DNA of 64,000 nt. It comes from Inquilinus limosus DSM 16000 (lineage in GTDB: Bacteria > Pseudomonadota > Alphaproteobacteria > DSM-16000 > Inquilinaceae). The stretch is taken from NCBI RefSeq assembly GCF_000423185.1, contig NZ_KE383987.1, positions 1-64,000 of the forward strand. The letters are read 5' to 3'. Made by a program: the position numbers and the translations under genes. This document shows positions 1-8,336 of this stretch, one piece after another. The notes beneath the pieces were generated by a model, which saw only the letters and a list, made by a program, of their open reading frames with translations, was not told the DNA's origin and did not search any database. Positions within the stretch are counted from its first letter, which is position 1. Every line of letters starts with the position of its first letter.

Positions 1-1
1 G

Positions 2-394
2 GTCGAGGACCGCCCGGTGGGCTCGGTCGTGGCCGGGCTCGTCTGCGGCCTCGGCCTGGCCGGGGACTGGCGCCGCCGGACGCCGCGCTGCGGCAAAGGC
101 CCGTCTCCGGGCCGGCCGGACGGCAGCCCGGAGGAGATCCGGGCCGAGCGCGCCCGCCGCCGGGCCGCGGTCGCCGCCGTGATCGAACAGGCCATCGCCG
201 ACCTCGCCCCTGCCGACCGGGCCGCCGACCTCAAGGCGGGGCTGGCGATCCGGATGCAGGAGCCCGATGTCGACACGCTGCTCGACACCGTGAGCATCGG
301 CCGGGCCGTGATCCGCCTGTGCCGCTCCCTCGCCTTCGACATCTGGAACGACGTCGACGACTATCTCGACCGCCCCGCCCCCGACACCGGGTGA
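2..394 (+). CDS. Hypothetical protein, probably 5'-truncated by the window edge
   Basis: An open frame runs from the window edge to a TGA at 394. The first start codon inside the window is a GTG at 17, but the frame is already open before it, so the true start may lie upstream. The C-terminal part, rich in Ala, Arg, Asp and Leu, looks like a soluble helical protein; the N-terminal part is Gly/Arg-rich and low in information. I recognise no family. It precedes gspH by about 110 bp in the same direction, but nothing in the sequence links it to secretion. Confidence 0.4.
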   Translation, partial: VEDRPVGSVVAGLVCGLGLAGDWRRRTPRCGKGPSPGRPDGSPEEIRAERARRRAAVAAVIEQAIADLAPADRAADLKAGLAIRMQEPDVDTLLDTVSIGRAVIRLCRSLAFDIWNDVDDYLDRPAPDTG

Positions 395-505
395 GCGGCC
401 GGGGCGTCGCGGTGGCGGTGCGCCCTCGACCGCTGGGCTGAGACTCCCTATGGCCCATGCTTGGCGATATGATCTCGGCACCATCGGCAACCCATCGGGC
501 GGATC

Positions 506-950
506 GTGCGACGTTTCAGGCCCCCTCCCGGGTCGGCCGGCTTCACCCTGATCGAGATGCTGATCGTGCTCGTGATCCTCGGGCTGGCGATGGCCGTGGT
601 CGGGCTGGCCGTGCCGGATTGGCGCGCCCGCTCGGCGCTGCGCGAGGCCGGCGCCGGGCTGGAGCGGCTGCTGGCGCAGGCGCGCGGCACCGCCTTGCGG
701 CGGCAGAGTCCCGTGCTGGTCCGCTTCGATCCCGAGGACCGGCGCATCGGCATCCCTGCGCTCGACCGCTGGCAGGCGGTGCCGGACGGGGCCGTGCCGA
801 GCCTCACCGGCGCTGCCGTCGCGCTTGGCGGCGACGCCCCTGCCCTGCTGTTCCTCGGCGACGGGTCGATCAGCGGCGGCGTCCTGACGCTCAGCCGCGG
901 CGATCACCGCCTGGCTGACCGGCACCGTCCGGCAGGAGGATGCGCCGTGA
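506..950 (+). pseudogene. gspH: GspH-like type II secretion minor pseudopilin, frameshifted near its 3' end
   Basis: Minor pseudopilin of the type II secretion pseudopilus. The prepilin cleavage motif G|FTLIE sits at about residues 12-17, followed by a hydrophobic helix, so it should be processed by a prepilin peptidase and anchored in the inner membrane. The GTG start at 506 follows GGCGGA. The N-terminal frame does not stop: it reads straight into gspI. A typical GspH ending (AWLTGTVRQEDAP, then TGA at 948-950) lies in the +1 frame, so one extra base probably sits between about 893 and 905. With it removed the gene has 148 codons and its stop overlaps the gspI GTG as GTGA. It could be a sequencing indel or a true fusion with GspI. 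Confidence 0.75.
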
Positions 951-1336
951 CCCGGACGCGGCGCGAGGCCGGCTTCACCCTGGTCGAGGTGCTGGTGGCC
1001 CTGGCCGTGCTGGGCGGCGTCGCCGCCACGGCCCTGGTGCTGCTGGTGTCGAGCCGCGACCGGGACGCCCGCGCGACCGCGCAGGCCCGGGCCACCCTGG
1101 CGGCCGAGGCGATCCTGGAGCGGGTCGGGCTGGACCTGCCGCTGGCGCCGCGCAGCGCCAACGGCCGCCTCGCCGACGGCAGCGCCTGGTCGCTCGCCAT
1201 CGCCCCCTGGCGCGAGGAGGGGATGCCGCAGGCGCCGGGCCAGCCCGGGCTGCTGTCGGTCACCGTCCGGGTGGCGCCGCGGCGCGGGCCGGCGGTCCAG
1301 CTCACCACCCTCCGCGCTGCAGGGCTGCCGCCGTGA
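947..1336 (+). CDS. gspI: Type II secretion minor pseudopilin GspI
   Basis: Minor pseudopilin of 129 aa with the prepilin motif GFTLVEVLVALAVL at residues 8-21; cleavage is expected after that Gly and the Glu at +5 is present. In this family GspI joins GspJ and GspK in the pseudopilus tip. The start is a GTG at 947 overlapping the restored gspH stop (GTGA), and its own stop overlaps the gspJ GTG in the same way, so H-I-J are translationally coupled. The apparent in-frame read-through from gspH depends on the upstream frame break. Confidence 0.83.
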   Translation: MTRTRREAGFTLVEVLVALAVLGGVAATALVLLVSSRDRDARATAQARATLAAEAILERVGLDLPLAPRSANGRLADGSAWSLAIAPWREEGMPQAPGQPGLLSVTVRVAPRRGPAVQLTTLRAAGLPP

Positions 1337-1956
1337 CGGGCCGGCGCCGCGAACGCGGCTTCACCCTGGTCGAGGTGCTGGTGGCGCTGGTCCTGGCCGG
1401 GCTGGTGGTCGCCGCCGCCGTCGGGCTGCCGAACCTGTTCGCCCGCTTCGACCAGCAGTCGCGGCAGGCGGCGGAGCTGCGCGACCGCGTGGCCGCCGCC
1501 GGCCGGCTGCTGCGCGCCCTGGCCGAAGGCGCGGTGCCGGACCTGTCGCGCGAGGAGACTGCCGAGCCGGCCGACGCGGCGGGGCTGACCCTGTTGTCCT
1601 GGGGGCCGCCGATCCTGGCGCTCGACCGGCCGACCCCGCTGACCCTGCGGGTGGTGCAGGCCGACGGCCGGGCCGCGCTGCGGCTGTCCTGGACCGATCC
1701 CGGGACGGGCACGGCGCGGGAGGAGACGGTGCTGGACGGCGCCCGCTCGATCCGCCTGTCCTATTTCGCAACCGGGGGCAACGGCGGCAGCTGGCGGTCC
1801 GACTGGGCCCGGCCCTGGGCGCTGCCGGCGGCGGTGCTGCTGCGCATCGACGCGCCGGAGCTCGGCCCCCCGATCGACCTGATCGCCCGCACCCGCGCCC
1901 GGCTGCCGGAGGCCTGCCTGGCTCTGCCGCAGGAGCCGGCCTGCCGGCCGGGCTAG
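1333..1956 (+). CDS. gspJ: Type II secretion minor pseudopilin GspJ
   Basis: A 207-aa pseudopilin with N-terminal motif GFTLVEVLVALVLAG and a soluble C-terminal region, the expected GspJ length. It starts at GTG 1333, overlapping the gspI stop by four bases. The stop codon lies inside CTAG at 1953-1956, shared with the stop of gspK on the other strand, so the two operons converge with no spacer. Codons around 1501-1553 recur, inverted and mutated, at 8178-8230 beyond gspL. Confidence 0.83.
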   Translation: MTGRRRERGFTLVEVLVALVLAGLVVAAAVGLPNLFARFDQQSRQAAELRDRVAAAGRLLRALAEGAVPDLSREETAEPADAAGLTLLSWGPPILALDRPTPLTLRVVQADGRAALRLSWTDPGTGTAREETVLDGARSIRLSYFATGGNGGSWRSDWARPWALPAAVLLRIDAPELGPPIDLIARTRARLPEACLALPQEPACRPG

Positions 1957-2777
1957 CCGCCGCAGGCGATCTCCGCCGGCTCGCCCTGGTCGCGCTGCGA
2001 CAGGATCCGGATGTTCGGCGCCCGCGCCGACAGCAGGATCACGGCCTCGCGGGCGACACGCGCGCCGCGCGGCGTGGCGGCCTCGGCCCGCAGCCGGTAG
2101 ACCGGCTCCTCATCGGCCAGGAAGCGCTGCAGATGGGCGAGGCGCGGATCGGCGGCCCCGGTCCAGCCGCCACGCAGCGCCTCGACATCGGCGCCGGTCA
2201 CGCCGGGCAGCCGGTGCAGCCCCTGCTCCGCCAGGCCGACGGCGGAAAGGCCGCGGCTGCCGGTCAGCACCGTGAAGCGGTCCTCGAACAGCCGTGCCAC
2301 CGGCGTCAGCCGGGCGCAGGGCGGCAGCAGCGCGAGCACGCTCGGCAGCGGCGCCGGCTGCCGCCGCGCCGCCTCGATCCGCTGCAGCGCTCGCTCGCGG
2401 AGATCCGGCGACACCGGCAGGCCGTCGAGCAGGGTCTGGATCAGCTCCATCGAGCCGGCATTGAGGTCGGCCCGGCCGCTCTCGCGCAGGAAGGACAGGC
2501 GAATCTCGGTGCCGGCGAAGCGCCACGGCACCGGCGCCGGCGAGGCCAGCATGCGTTTCAGGAGCGGGTCGTCCTCGGTGCGCAGCGCCTGGACCAGCCG
2601 GGCGATGCCGGCATCGGCGAGGGCGCGGGCCCGGGCCACCTCGCCCGCCGCGGCGGCGGTGCCGACCCCGGTGCGGCTCCGCTCCAGCAGCACCAGCGCC
2701 GCGGTGGCGACCGCCCCGACGATCACCAGCACCAGGATCAGGACGAAGCCCCGCTGGCGATCACGACGCGCGTTCAT
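1953..2777 (-). CDS. gspK: Type II secretion pseudopilin GspK
   Basis: A 274-aa protein with a short positive N-terminus, GFVLILVLVIVGAVATAALV as membrane helix, and the GspK-type segment RADLNAGS at about 100. GspK caps the pseudopilus tip with GspI and GspJ and lacks Glu at +5, as here. It starts at ATG 2777, 26 bp after gspF, so it is the last gene of the minus gsp operon. Having K on the strand opposite to H-I-J is unusual, since these genes normally run G-H-I-J-K together. Confidence 0.83.
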   Translation of the reverse strand: MNARRDRQRGFVLILVLVIVGAVATAALVLLERSRTGVGTAAAAGEVARARALADAGIARLVQALRTEDDPLLKRMLASPAPVPWRFAGTEIRLSFLRESGRADLNAGSMELIQTLLDGLPVSPDLRERALQRIEAARRQPAPLPSVLALLPPCARLTPVARLFEDRFTVLTGSRGLSAVGLAEQGLHRLPGVTGADVEALRGGWTGAADPRLAHLQRFLADEEPVYRLRAEAATPRGARVAREAVILLSARAPNIRILSQRDQGEPAEIACGG

Positions 2778-2803
2778 GCCGGGCGCCTCATTCGCATGCG
2801 GGA

Positions 2804-4024
2804 TCAGAGCGCCAGGTCGTTGATGCCGAGGATGGCCAGCAGGATCGACATGACGATCCCCCCGACGGCGAGGCCCAGGACGATGATCAGCGTCGGCTCC
2901 AAGAGGCCGACCAGGCGCTTGACCGAGGTCTCCAGCTCCTGCTCGTAGGCGTCCGCCACATGGCCGGCGGTGAGGTCGATGCGGCCGGTCTCCTCCCCCA
3001 CCTTCAGCATCTGCACCGCGAAGTCGGGGAACAGCCCGGTCGCCGCCAGCGGCTCCGACAGGCCGCGGCCCTGGCGCACGCCGGTGACCACGGTGTCGAG
3101 CGCCGCCGCCACGGCCCGGTTCGGCACCACGTCGCGCGACAGGATCAGCGCGTTCGGCAGGTCGACGCCGTTGCCGGCCAGGGTCGCGAGCGTCCGGCAG
3201 AACCGCGCCGTCACCAGGATGCGCAGCAGCGGCGCCACCACGGGCAGGCGCAGCAGCGCGCGGTCCCAGAGGAGGCGCGGTCCGGGCAGCGCCAGCGCCT
3301 GGCGCAGCAGCAGGGCGCCGGCGAGGGCGGCGAGCAAGATCAGCCAGCCCCAGCCCTGCAGGAAGCGGCCGAGGGCGACGACGATCGCAGTCGGCACCGG
3401 CAGCTCCGCCCCGGCGTCGCGGAACACCGTCTCGAACTGGGGCACGACATAGGTCAGGAGCAGGGCGATCGAGGCCAGCGCCACCACGACCAGCAGCACC
3501 GGGTACAGCATCGCCGAGGCGACGGTGTCGCGGATCTTCTGGGAGCGCTCGCGCAGATCGGCCAGCCGGTCCAGCACCAGGGCCAGCGTGCCCGAGGTCT
3601 CGCCGGCCCGGACCATGTTGACGGCGAGGCGCGGGAAGACCGGCCCCTGGGCGTCGAGCGCGGCGCTGAGGCTGTGGCCGGCGCGCACGCTGTCGAGGAT
3701 CGGCTGCGCCAGCCGGCCGATCGCGCCGCCGCGCCGGCCCGAGGCTCCGGCGCCGCCCGTCATGGTCATCAGCGCCCGCTCCAGCGGCTGGCCGGCGGTG
3801 AGCAGGATGGCGAGCTGGCGGATGAAGGTGGTCACCTCCTTCGGCCGCACCCGGCCGAAGCCGCGCCGGGCCCGCGGCCGGGCGCCGTGGACCGGCGTCG
3901 CCTCCAGCGGGAACTGGCCGAGCTGCTGCAGGTGCCGGATCACCGCGGCCTCGTCGGCGGCCTCGAGCTGGCCCTCGATCAGGTTGCCGGCCCCGTCCGC
4001 GGCCTTGAAGGCGAAGAGCGGCAT
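2804..4024 (-). CDS. gspF: Type II secretion inner-membrane platform protein GspF
   Basis: A 406-aa polytopic inner-membrane protein with two T2SSF domains (about residues 70-195 and 275-395). Hydrophobic segments lie at about 170, 220 and 375, and the N-terminal half is cytoplasmic. It begins MPLFAFKAADGAG, typical of GspF. It forms the assembly platform with the GspE ATPase and GspL/M. It follows gspE by 3 bp. Full length, no anomaly. Confidence 0.92.
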   Translation of the reverse strand: MPLFAFKAADGAGNLIEGQLEAADEAAVIRHLQQLGQFPLEATPVHGARPRARRGFGRVRPKEVTTFIRQLAILLTAGQPLERALMTMTGGAGASGRRGGAIGRLAQPILDSVRAGHSLSAALDAQGPVFPRLAVNMVRAGETSGTLALVLDRLADLRERSQKIRDTVASAMLYPVLLVVVALASIALLLTYVVPQFETVFRDAGAELPVPTAIVVALGRFLQGWGWLILLAALAGALLLRQALALPGPRLLWDRALLRLPVVAPLLRILVTARFCRTLATLAGNGVDLPNALILSRDVVPNRAVAAALDTVVTGVRQGRGLSEPLAATGLFPDFAVQMLKVGEETGRIDLTAGHVADAYEQELETSVKRLVGLLEPTLIIVLGLAVGGIVMSILLAILGINDLAL

Positions 4025-4027
4025 CGC

Positions 4028-5710
4028 CTACCCCTCCTCGGTGACGCGGCGCACTTCCTCCAGCGTCGTCAGCCCGGCCAGGGCCTTGGCGACGCCGTCC
4101 TGGAACATGGTGCGCATGCCGGCGGCACAGGCGATGCGGGTCAGCTCGGCGGTCGAGATCCGCCGGTGCAGCGCCTCGCGGACCGCGTCGGTCAGCTCGA
4201 AGAACTCGAAGATGCCGATCCGGCTGGTGTAGCCGAGGCCGTCGCAGGAAGGGCAGCCGACGGCGCGGTGCAGCGTGGCCTCGGCGTCCCCGGGCATTCC
4301 CATCTGGCCCAGCTCCTCGGCCGAGGCCCGGTACGGGCTGCGGCAGGCGGCGCAGAGCTGGCGGACCAGGCGCTGGCCGATCACGCCCCGGATGGTCGAG
4401 GTCAGGAGATAGCCGTCGACGCCCATGTCGAGCAGCCGGTTGATCGCGCCGGTGGCGCTGTTGGTGTGCAGCGTCGACAGCACCAGATGGCCGGTCAGCG
4501 CGGCATGCACCGCGATGTTCGCCGTCTCCCCGTCGCGGATCTCGCCGACCATGATCACGTCCGGGTCGTGGCGCAGGCTCGACCGCAGCACCCGGGCGAA
4601 GTCGAGCCCGATCTGCGGCTGGACATTGGTCTGGTTGATGCCGGGGATCTGGTATTCGATCGGGTCCTCGACAGTCAGGATCTTGCGGCTCGGCTGGTTC
4701 AGGATGCGCAAAGCGGCATAGAGCGTCGTGGTCTTGCCGCTGCCGGTCGGGCCGGTGACCAGGAGGATGCCGTGCGGATGCGCCAGGTGGCGGCGGAGGC
4801 CGGCCTCCTCGGCCGCGGGCAGGCCGAGCTCGCCGAGGTCGAGCGCCATGCCCTTGGTGTCCAGCAGGCGGATGACGACGGCTTCGCCGTGCATCGTCGG
4901 CATGGTGGCGACGCGCATGTCGACCTTCTGGCCGCCGGCGGTGAAGCGCGCCCGTCCGTCCTGCGGCAGCCGGCGCTCGGCGATGTCGAGCCGCGCCAGG
5001 ATCTTGATCCGGCTGACCAGGGCCGGACCCAGCTTCGCCGGCGGCGCCTTCATGTCCTTCAAGAGGCCATGGATGCGGTAGCGCAGCTTCAGCTGCTCGC
5101 GATAGGTCTCGAGATGGATGTCGGAGGCCTGCAGCCGCATCGCGTCGGCGATGATCTGGTTGACCAGGCGGATGACCGGCGCCTCCTGCGCCAGGTCGCG
5201 GAGCTGCTCGACATCGGGGTCTCCCGCCGCATCGGCCTCGATCTCGGCACCGTCGGCGATGCGCTCGACGCCGGACCGGCCGCCTTCGTACCAGCGGGCG
5301 AAGGCCTCGGCGAGGTCGTCCTCGGCCGCGACCACCGGCGTGACCGGCCGGCCCAGCGCCATCGCCACCGCCCGCAGGGCGAAGCCGTCGCCGGGATCGG
5401 CCATGGCCAGGGTCACCCCGTCTTCGCCTTCCGCCAGCGGCAGGATCCTGGAGTCCTTGAGGAACCGCACCGGCAGCCGGTCGGCCAGGACCGGCGCGTC
5501 CGGGAAGTCGGCCCGGCCGGCGAGCGGCAGGCCGTATTGGATCGACAGCGTCTGGGCGTAGTCCCGGCCCGACACCAGCCCCAGCCGCGTCACCAGCGCG
5601 GCCACCGGCTCGGACGACGCCTCCTCCAGCCGCGCCAGCCGGGCGATATCGTCGGGGCCGAGCTTGCCGAGCTCGACCAGGATGTCGACCAGGGACCGGA
5701 CCTGATCCAT
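4028..5710 (-). CDS. gspE: Type II secretion ATPase GspE
   Basis: A 560-aa secretion ATPase that powers pseudopilus assembly at the cytoplasmic face. It has an N-terminal GspE/PilB domain (1-150), Walker A GPTGSGKTTT near 320, an Asp box, Walker B DPDVIMVGEIRD near 385, and a His box STLHTNSA. The zinc-binding tetracysteine is two CxxC pairs (CAAC and CPSC). It starts at ATG 5710 with GAGGGA upstream and lies 13 bp after the GspC/N-like gene. Confidence 0.93.
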   Translation of the reverse strand: MDQVRSLVDILVELGKLGPDDIARLARLEEASSEPVAALVTRLGLVSGRDYAQTLSIQYGLPLAGRADFPDAPVLADRLPVRFLKDSRILPLAEGEDGVTLAMADPGDGFALRAVAMALGRPVTPVVAAEDDLAEAFARWYEGGRSGVERIADGAEIEADAAGDPDVEQLRDLAQEAPVIRLVNQIIADAMRLQASDIHLETYREQLKLRYRIHGLLKDMKAPPAKLGPALVSRIKILARLDIAERRLPQDGRARFTAGGQKVDMRVATMPTMHGEAVVIRLLDTKGMALDLGELGLPAAEEAGLRRHLAHPHGILLVTGPTGSGKTTTLYAALRILNQPSRKILTVEDPIEYQIPGINQTNVQPQIGLDFARVLRSSLRHDPDVIMVGEIRDGETANIAVHAALTGHLVLSTLHTNSATGAINRLLDMGVDGYLLTSTIRGVIGQRLVRQLCAACRSPYRASAEELGQMGMPGDAEATLHRAVGCPSCDGLGYTSRIGIFEFFELTDAVREALHRRISTAELTRIACAAGMRTMFQDGVAKALAGLTTLEEVRRVTEEG

Positions 5711-5723
5711 CAGCGATCCCTCG

Positions 5724-6302
5724 TCATTGCAGCGGCACCATCCCGCCCGGATTGGCCGCGTCGCCGACCGGGCGCGGGGCGAACAGCACGTGCTTGGCGT
5801 CGCCGGCCGGGCTGGTCAGGCGCACGGCGGTCGGGCTGATCGTCTCGACGTGCCAGCCGCCGGCGTCGTCGCCCTGCCGGGCGGTGACGACGGGGCCGCC
5901 GGCCCGCGGCTTCAACAGGACGAAGGGGCCCTCCGGCCGCTGCACGATGCCGACCAGCACGAACTCCGTCCGCTCGACCGGCGGCGGCGCGGGTTCCGGC
6001 ACCGCCTCGATCATCGGGGTGGGCGCCGGCTCGGCGACGGGCTCGGGCGGCGGCGGGCGCCGGGTGGCGGCGAAGAGCGGCCGGGCGGTGGTCTCGGTCA
6101 GGGCCTCCAGCGGGGCCAGCCGCGCCGGCTCCACCGGCGTGGCGGCCGGCAGCGGTTCCGCCAGATCGGGGACAGCCGGGGCGTCGGCCCGCTCGACGGC
6201 GGCGACCGGCGCCGCGGACTGGTCGGGCAACAGCAGGGCGACAGGCACCGCGATCCCGCCGACGGCCAGGATGATCCAGGTCAGGGGACTCCAGGACCTC
6301 AC
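5724..6302 (-). CDS. GspC/GspN/PilP-like type II secretion protein
   Basis: A 192-aa bitopic protein: an N-terminal membrane helix (about residues 7-25), a long Pro/Ala/Glu-rich periplasmic linker, then a compact C-terminal domain with a pattern like the GspC homology region (EFVLVGIVQ, GGWHVETI, AVRLTSPAGD). In T2SS this type of protein couples the inner platform to the secretin. It starts at GTG 6302, overlapping the gspM stop as GTGA. GspC, GspN and PilP annotations are all plausible from sequence alone; there is no PDZ domain. Confidence 0.65.
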   Translation of the reverse strand: MRSWSPLTWIILAVGGIAVPVALLLPDQSAAPVAAVERADAPAVPDLAEPLPAATPVEPARLAPLEALTETTARPLFAATRRPPPPEPVAEPAPTPMIEAVPEPAPPPVERTEFVLVGIVQRPEGPFVLLKPRAGGPVVTARQGDDAGGWHVETISPTAVRLTSPAGDAKHVLFAPRPVGDAANPGGMVPLQ

Positions 6303-6859
6303 GTCGCCCCTCCCGCCCCGGGCCGGTAGCCATAGACGTCGAAGGTGACGGACAGGACCGGGTCCGCCGTCTCCCGGTCCTCCGTCCGGATCTGCAGCGC
6401 GTCGACGAACAGGCTCGGCTGCCCGGCCTCGAGCGCGTGGAGGATGCGCTGCAGCGGGCCGATGCGGGTCGACAGCGACACCCGAAGCCCGATGCGCTGA
6501 TAGGCCCCCTCGGCCCGTGCCGGCAGCACCAGCACGTTGTCGATCTGCGCCTCGGACCGGGCAGCGACGTCGCCGACCAGGCGCTGAAGCTCGGCGCCGC
6601 TGATCGCGGCGCCGGCGCCGCCGAGGAAGCGCTCGCCTTGCCCCAGCCCGGCCTTCAGCGCGTCGCGCCGGGCGGCGAGATCGGGCCGCGTGGCGGCGAT
6701 CGTCTCGAACCGGGCGGCGGTGTCGGCCAGCGTGGCGGCCTCGGCATCGGCCCGCCACAGCCCGGACAGCGCGATGCCGAGCCCGGCGAGCGGGATCGCC
6801 ACCAGGGCGACCAGCAGGGCCAGGGCGAGCCAGCGGGCGGGGAAGCGGAGCGACGCCAT
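6299..6859 (-). CDS. gspM: Type II secretion protein GspM-like
   Basis: A 186-aa protein with one N-terminal membrane helix (about residues 9-29), then a helical linker and a ferredoxin-like periplasmic domain ending SVTFDVYGYRPG. GspM/PilO-type proteins dimerise with GspL at the platform. It starts at ATG 6859, 2 bp after the gspL stop, and overlaps the next gene by 4 bp. The call rests on topology and position between gspL and the GspC/N-like gene, since this family diverges rapidly. Confidence 0.75.
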   Translation of the reverse strand: MASLRFPARWLALALLVALVAIPLAGLGIALSGLWRADAEAATLADTAARFETIAATRPDLAARRDALKAGLGQGERFLGGAGAAISGAELQRLVGDVAARSEAQIDNVLVLPARAEGAYQRIGLRVSLSTRIGPLQRILHALEAGQPSLFVDALQIRTEDRETADPVLSVTFDVYGYRPGAGGAT

Positions 6860-6861
6860 GC

Positions 6862-7908
6862 TCAGGGCTCCAGCCGCGGTTCGATGCGGGCGCCGACGCT
6901 GAACCGGTCGCGACCGGTGTCCCGGTCTCGCGTGCTCGGGGCCAGGAAACGGGTATCGGCGAAGCGGCCGGAGCCTTCGAGCACGCCGATCAGAGCGGAG
7001 GCGTCGGCGGCGCTGCCGCCGGCCCGCAGGCTCGTGTCGGCGATCGACAGGTCGGTCAGCCAGACGTCGTCGGGCAGCAGCCGGCTGACGGATTCGAGCA
7101 CGATCGACGCCGCCGGGACGGACCGGCGCCTGTCGTCGAGGAAGCGCTGGCTGTCCGACAGATCGGCGATCTCCTGCCGCAGTTGCCGCACCTCCTCCAC
7201 CGCCGGCCGCGCCGCCGCGATCCGGGCCTGCAGCGCCGCGATCTCGCGGCCACGCTCCCAGCTCTGCCAACCGATCCAGCCGCCGGCGCCGATCACCGCC
7301 GCCGCGAACAGAGCGGCCGCCGCCAGTGCCGCGCGCCGCAGCCGGCGGCGACCCGCCGCCGCGCGATCCTCACCGGGCGGCAGCAGGATGCGCCTGCCCT
7401 CCGGCCCGTCCAGCTCGATGGCCACGATCGGCACATCGAACTCCGCCAGGGCACGCCGGGCCGGCTCGACCGCAGAATCCGGCACCACGGTCAGCTCGAT
7501 CTCGATCTTGCGCCCGCCCTCGGCGCGGCGCAGCACCTGCGCGGCGAGCCACACCCGGTCGCCCGGCCAGGGCATCAGCCGGTCCATCTCCCGGCGCAAG
7601 AGCTGCGGCAAGGTCGCCGTGGCCGCCGCGGGCAAGGTGAGATCACGGGACAGACCGGCTTCGGACTGGAGGCGCAGGACGACCGGCCGCCGCCGATTGT
7701 GCGCGGCCCAGTCTGCCAAGCCCCTGACCCTGGATCCCGTCTCCACCACCCAGCCATGGTCGGTCGACCGTGTCACCGGCAGCCGGTGGCGCGGACCGAT
7801 GGTGCCCGTCAGCCGCTCGGGCAGGAACCCCGACAGCTCGCCGAACCACCATGCGACGAAGCGGCCCCAGGACCGGTGAAGCAGGTGAAACGGGGACGAC
7901 TGCGACAT
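6862..7908 (-). CDS. gspL: Type II secretion protein GspL-like (PilN-type C-terminus)
   Basis: A 348-aa protein and the first gene of the minus gsp operon. Its N-terminal cytoplasmic region of about 200 aa precedes a membrane helix (LAAAALFAAAVIGAGGWIGW), a coiled coil, and a PilN/Fimbrial-assembly periplasmic domain (LLPDDVWLTDLSI). GspL recruits GspE to the platform. It starts at ATG 7908. The 428-bp region upstream separates it from a divergent pectate-lyase-like gene and should hold its promoter. Confidence 0.8.
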   Translation of the reverse strand: MSQSSPFHLLHRSWGRFVAWWFGELSGFLPERLTGTIGPRHRLPVTRSTDHGWVVETGSRVRGLADWAAHNRRRPVVLRLQSEAGLSRDLTLPAAATATLPQLLRREMDRLMPWPGDRVWLAAQVLRRAEGGRKIEIELTVVPDSAVEPARRALAEFDVPIVAIELDGPEGRRILLPPGEDRAAAGRRRLRRAALAAAALFAAAVIGAGGWIGWQSWERGREIAALQARIAAARPAVEEVRQLRQEIADLSDSQRFLDDRRRSVPAASIVLESVSRLLPDDVWLTDLSIADTSLRAGGSAADASALIGVLEGSGRFADTRFLAPSTRDRDTGRDRFSVGARIEPRLEP

Positions 7909-8076
7909 GGGTCAGCCTGAAAAACGGCCTGGATCAGGCGCGGAGAATATTCCGCCCATAGAAGTCGAAGGACGGCTGCGCTGCAAGGGCCGATGCGACG
8001 CCAGACACGGACGAAAACCGCCGGACGTACATCGCCACCCGCGATCGCGGCTGCGGCGGCGCCGAGGCCATCCCCT

Positions 8077-8098
8077 CCCATTCGTGTTCGCGAATGGG
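8077..8098. repeat. Hairpin with 8-bp perfect stem
   Basis: CCCATTCG and CGAATGGG flank a six-base loop. It sits four bases before a second hairpin, and the pair resembles a short dispersed intergenic repeat rather than a terminator, because both flanking genes point away from it. Confidence 0.55.
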
Positions 8099-8101
8099 CC
8101 C

Positions 8102-8122
8102 TCCCTCTCCCCGGGAGAGGGA
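8102..8122. repeat. Hairpin with 10-bp perfect stem, CCCGGG centre
   Basis: TCCCTCTCCC and GGGAGAGGGA surround a single central C. This near-perfect palindrome follows the 8077-8098 hairpin and has no T-tract on either side. Such CTCTCCC/GGGAGAG palindromes often occur in multicopy intergenic repeats of proteobacteria; copy number cannot be judged from this window. Confidence 0.55.
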
Positions 8123-8177
8123 AGAAAGTCCGGCGCTCCGATACGCCCCAGGCAGAAGGGCCAGCTCCGTGGCATCG

Positions 8178-8230
8178 TCGCGCGACAGGCCCGGCACCGC
8201 GCCTTTGGCCAGGGCACGCAGCAGCCGGCC
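8178..8230 (-). pseudogene. Inverted relic fragment of gspJ
   Basis: Read on the minus strand, these 53 bases match gspJ positions 1501-1553 at 50 of 53 positions, including the peptide core GRLLRALA-GAVP-LSR. Similarity fades on both sides. The agreement is far beyond chance for an intergenic region and suggests a partial duplication or a leftover from the rearrangement that split the gsp cluster. Confidence 0.7.
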
Positions 8231-8336
8231 AGGCAGGAGGAAAACGCCGTCTGCCCTTGGTAAACATTTTGTCCTGTTCCCCAAATGTTCTCATCCGGTT
8301 AGAGTCGATCTTGCGATCAGCGACGGGAGAGTCTCG

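Larger units (their letters stand above)
7909..8336. other. 428-bp divergent intergenic region with repeats and a gspJ relic
   Basis: Lies between gspL (minus) and the pectate-lyase-like gene (plus), so it must contain both promoters. I could not pick a convincing -35/-10 pair. It contains two perfect hairpins (8077-8098 and 8102-8122) of the kind seen in dispersed intergenic repeats, and an inverted degenerate copy of part of gspJ at 8178-8230. No intact gene is supported here. Confidence 0.6.

Noticed and set aside
506..1336. Natural fusion of two pseudopilins as a deliberate design
   Set aside because: The restored +1 frame gives a proper GspH C-terminus and stop overlapping gspI, so a frame break is the simpler reading.
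2960..5839. Very long open frame (959 codons) antisense to gspF and gspE
   Set aside because: It is low-complexity Arg/Gln/Gly/His-rich, a mirror of high-GC codon bias; the opposite strand encodes clear secretion proteins.
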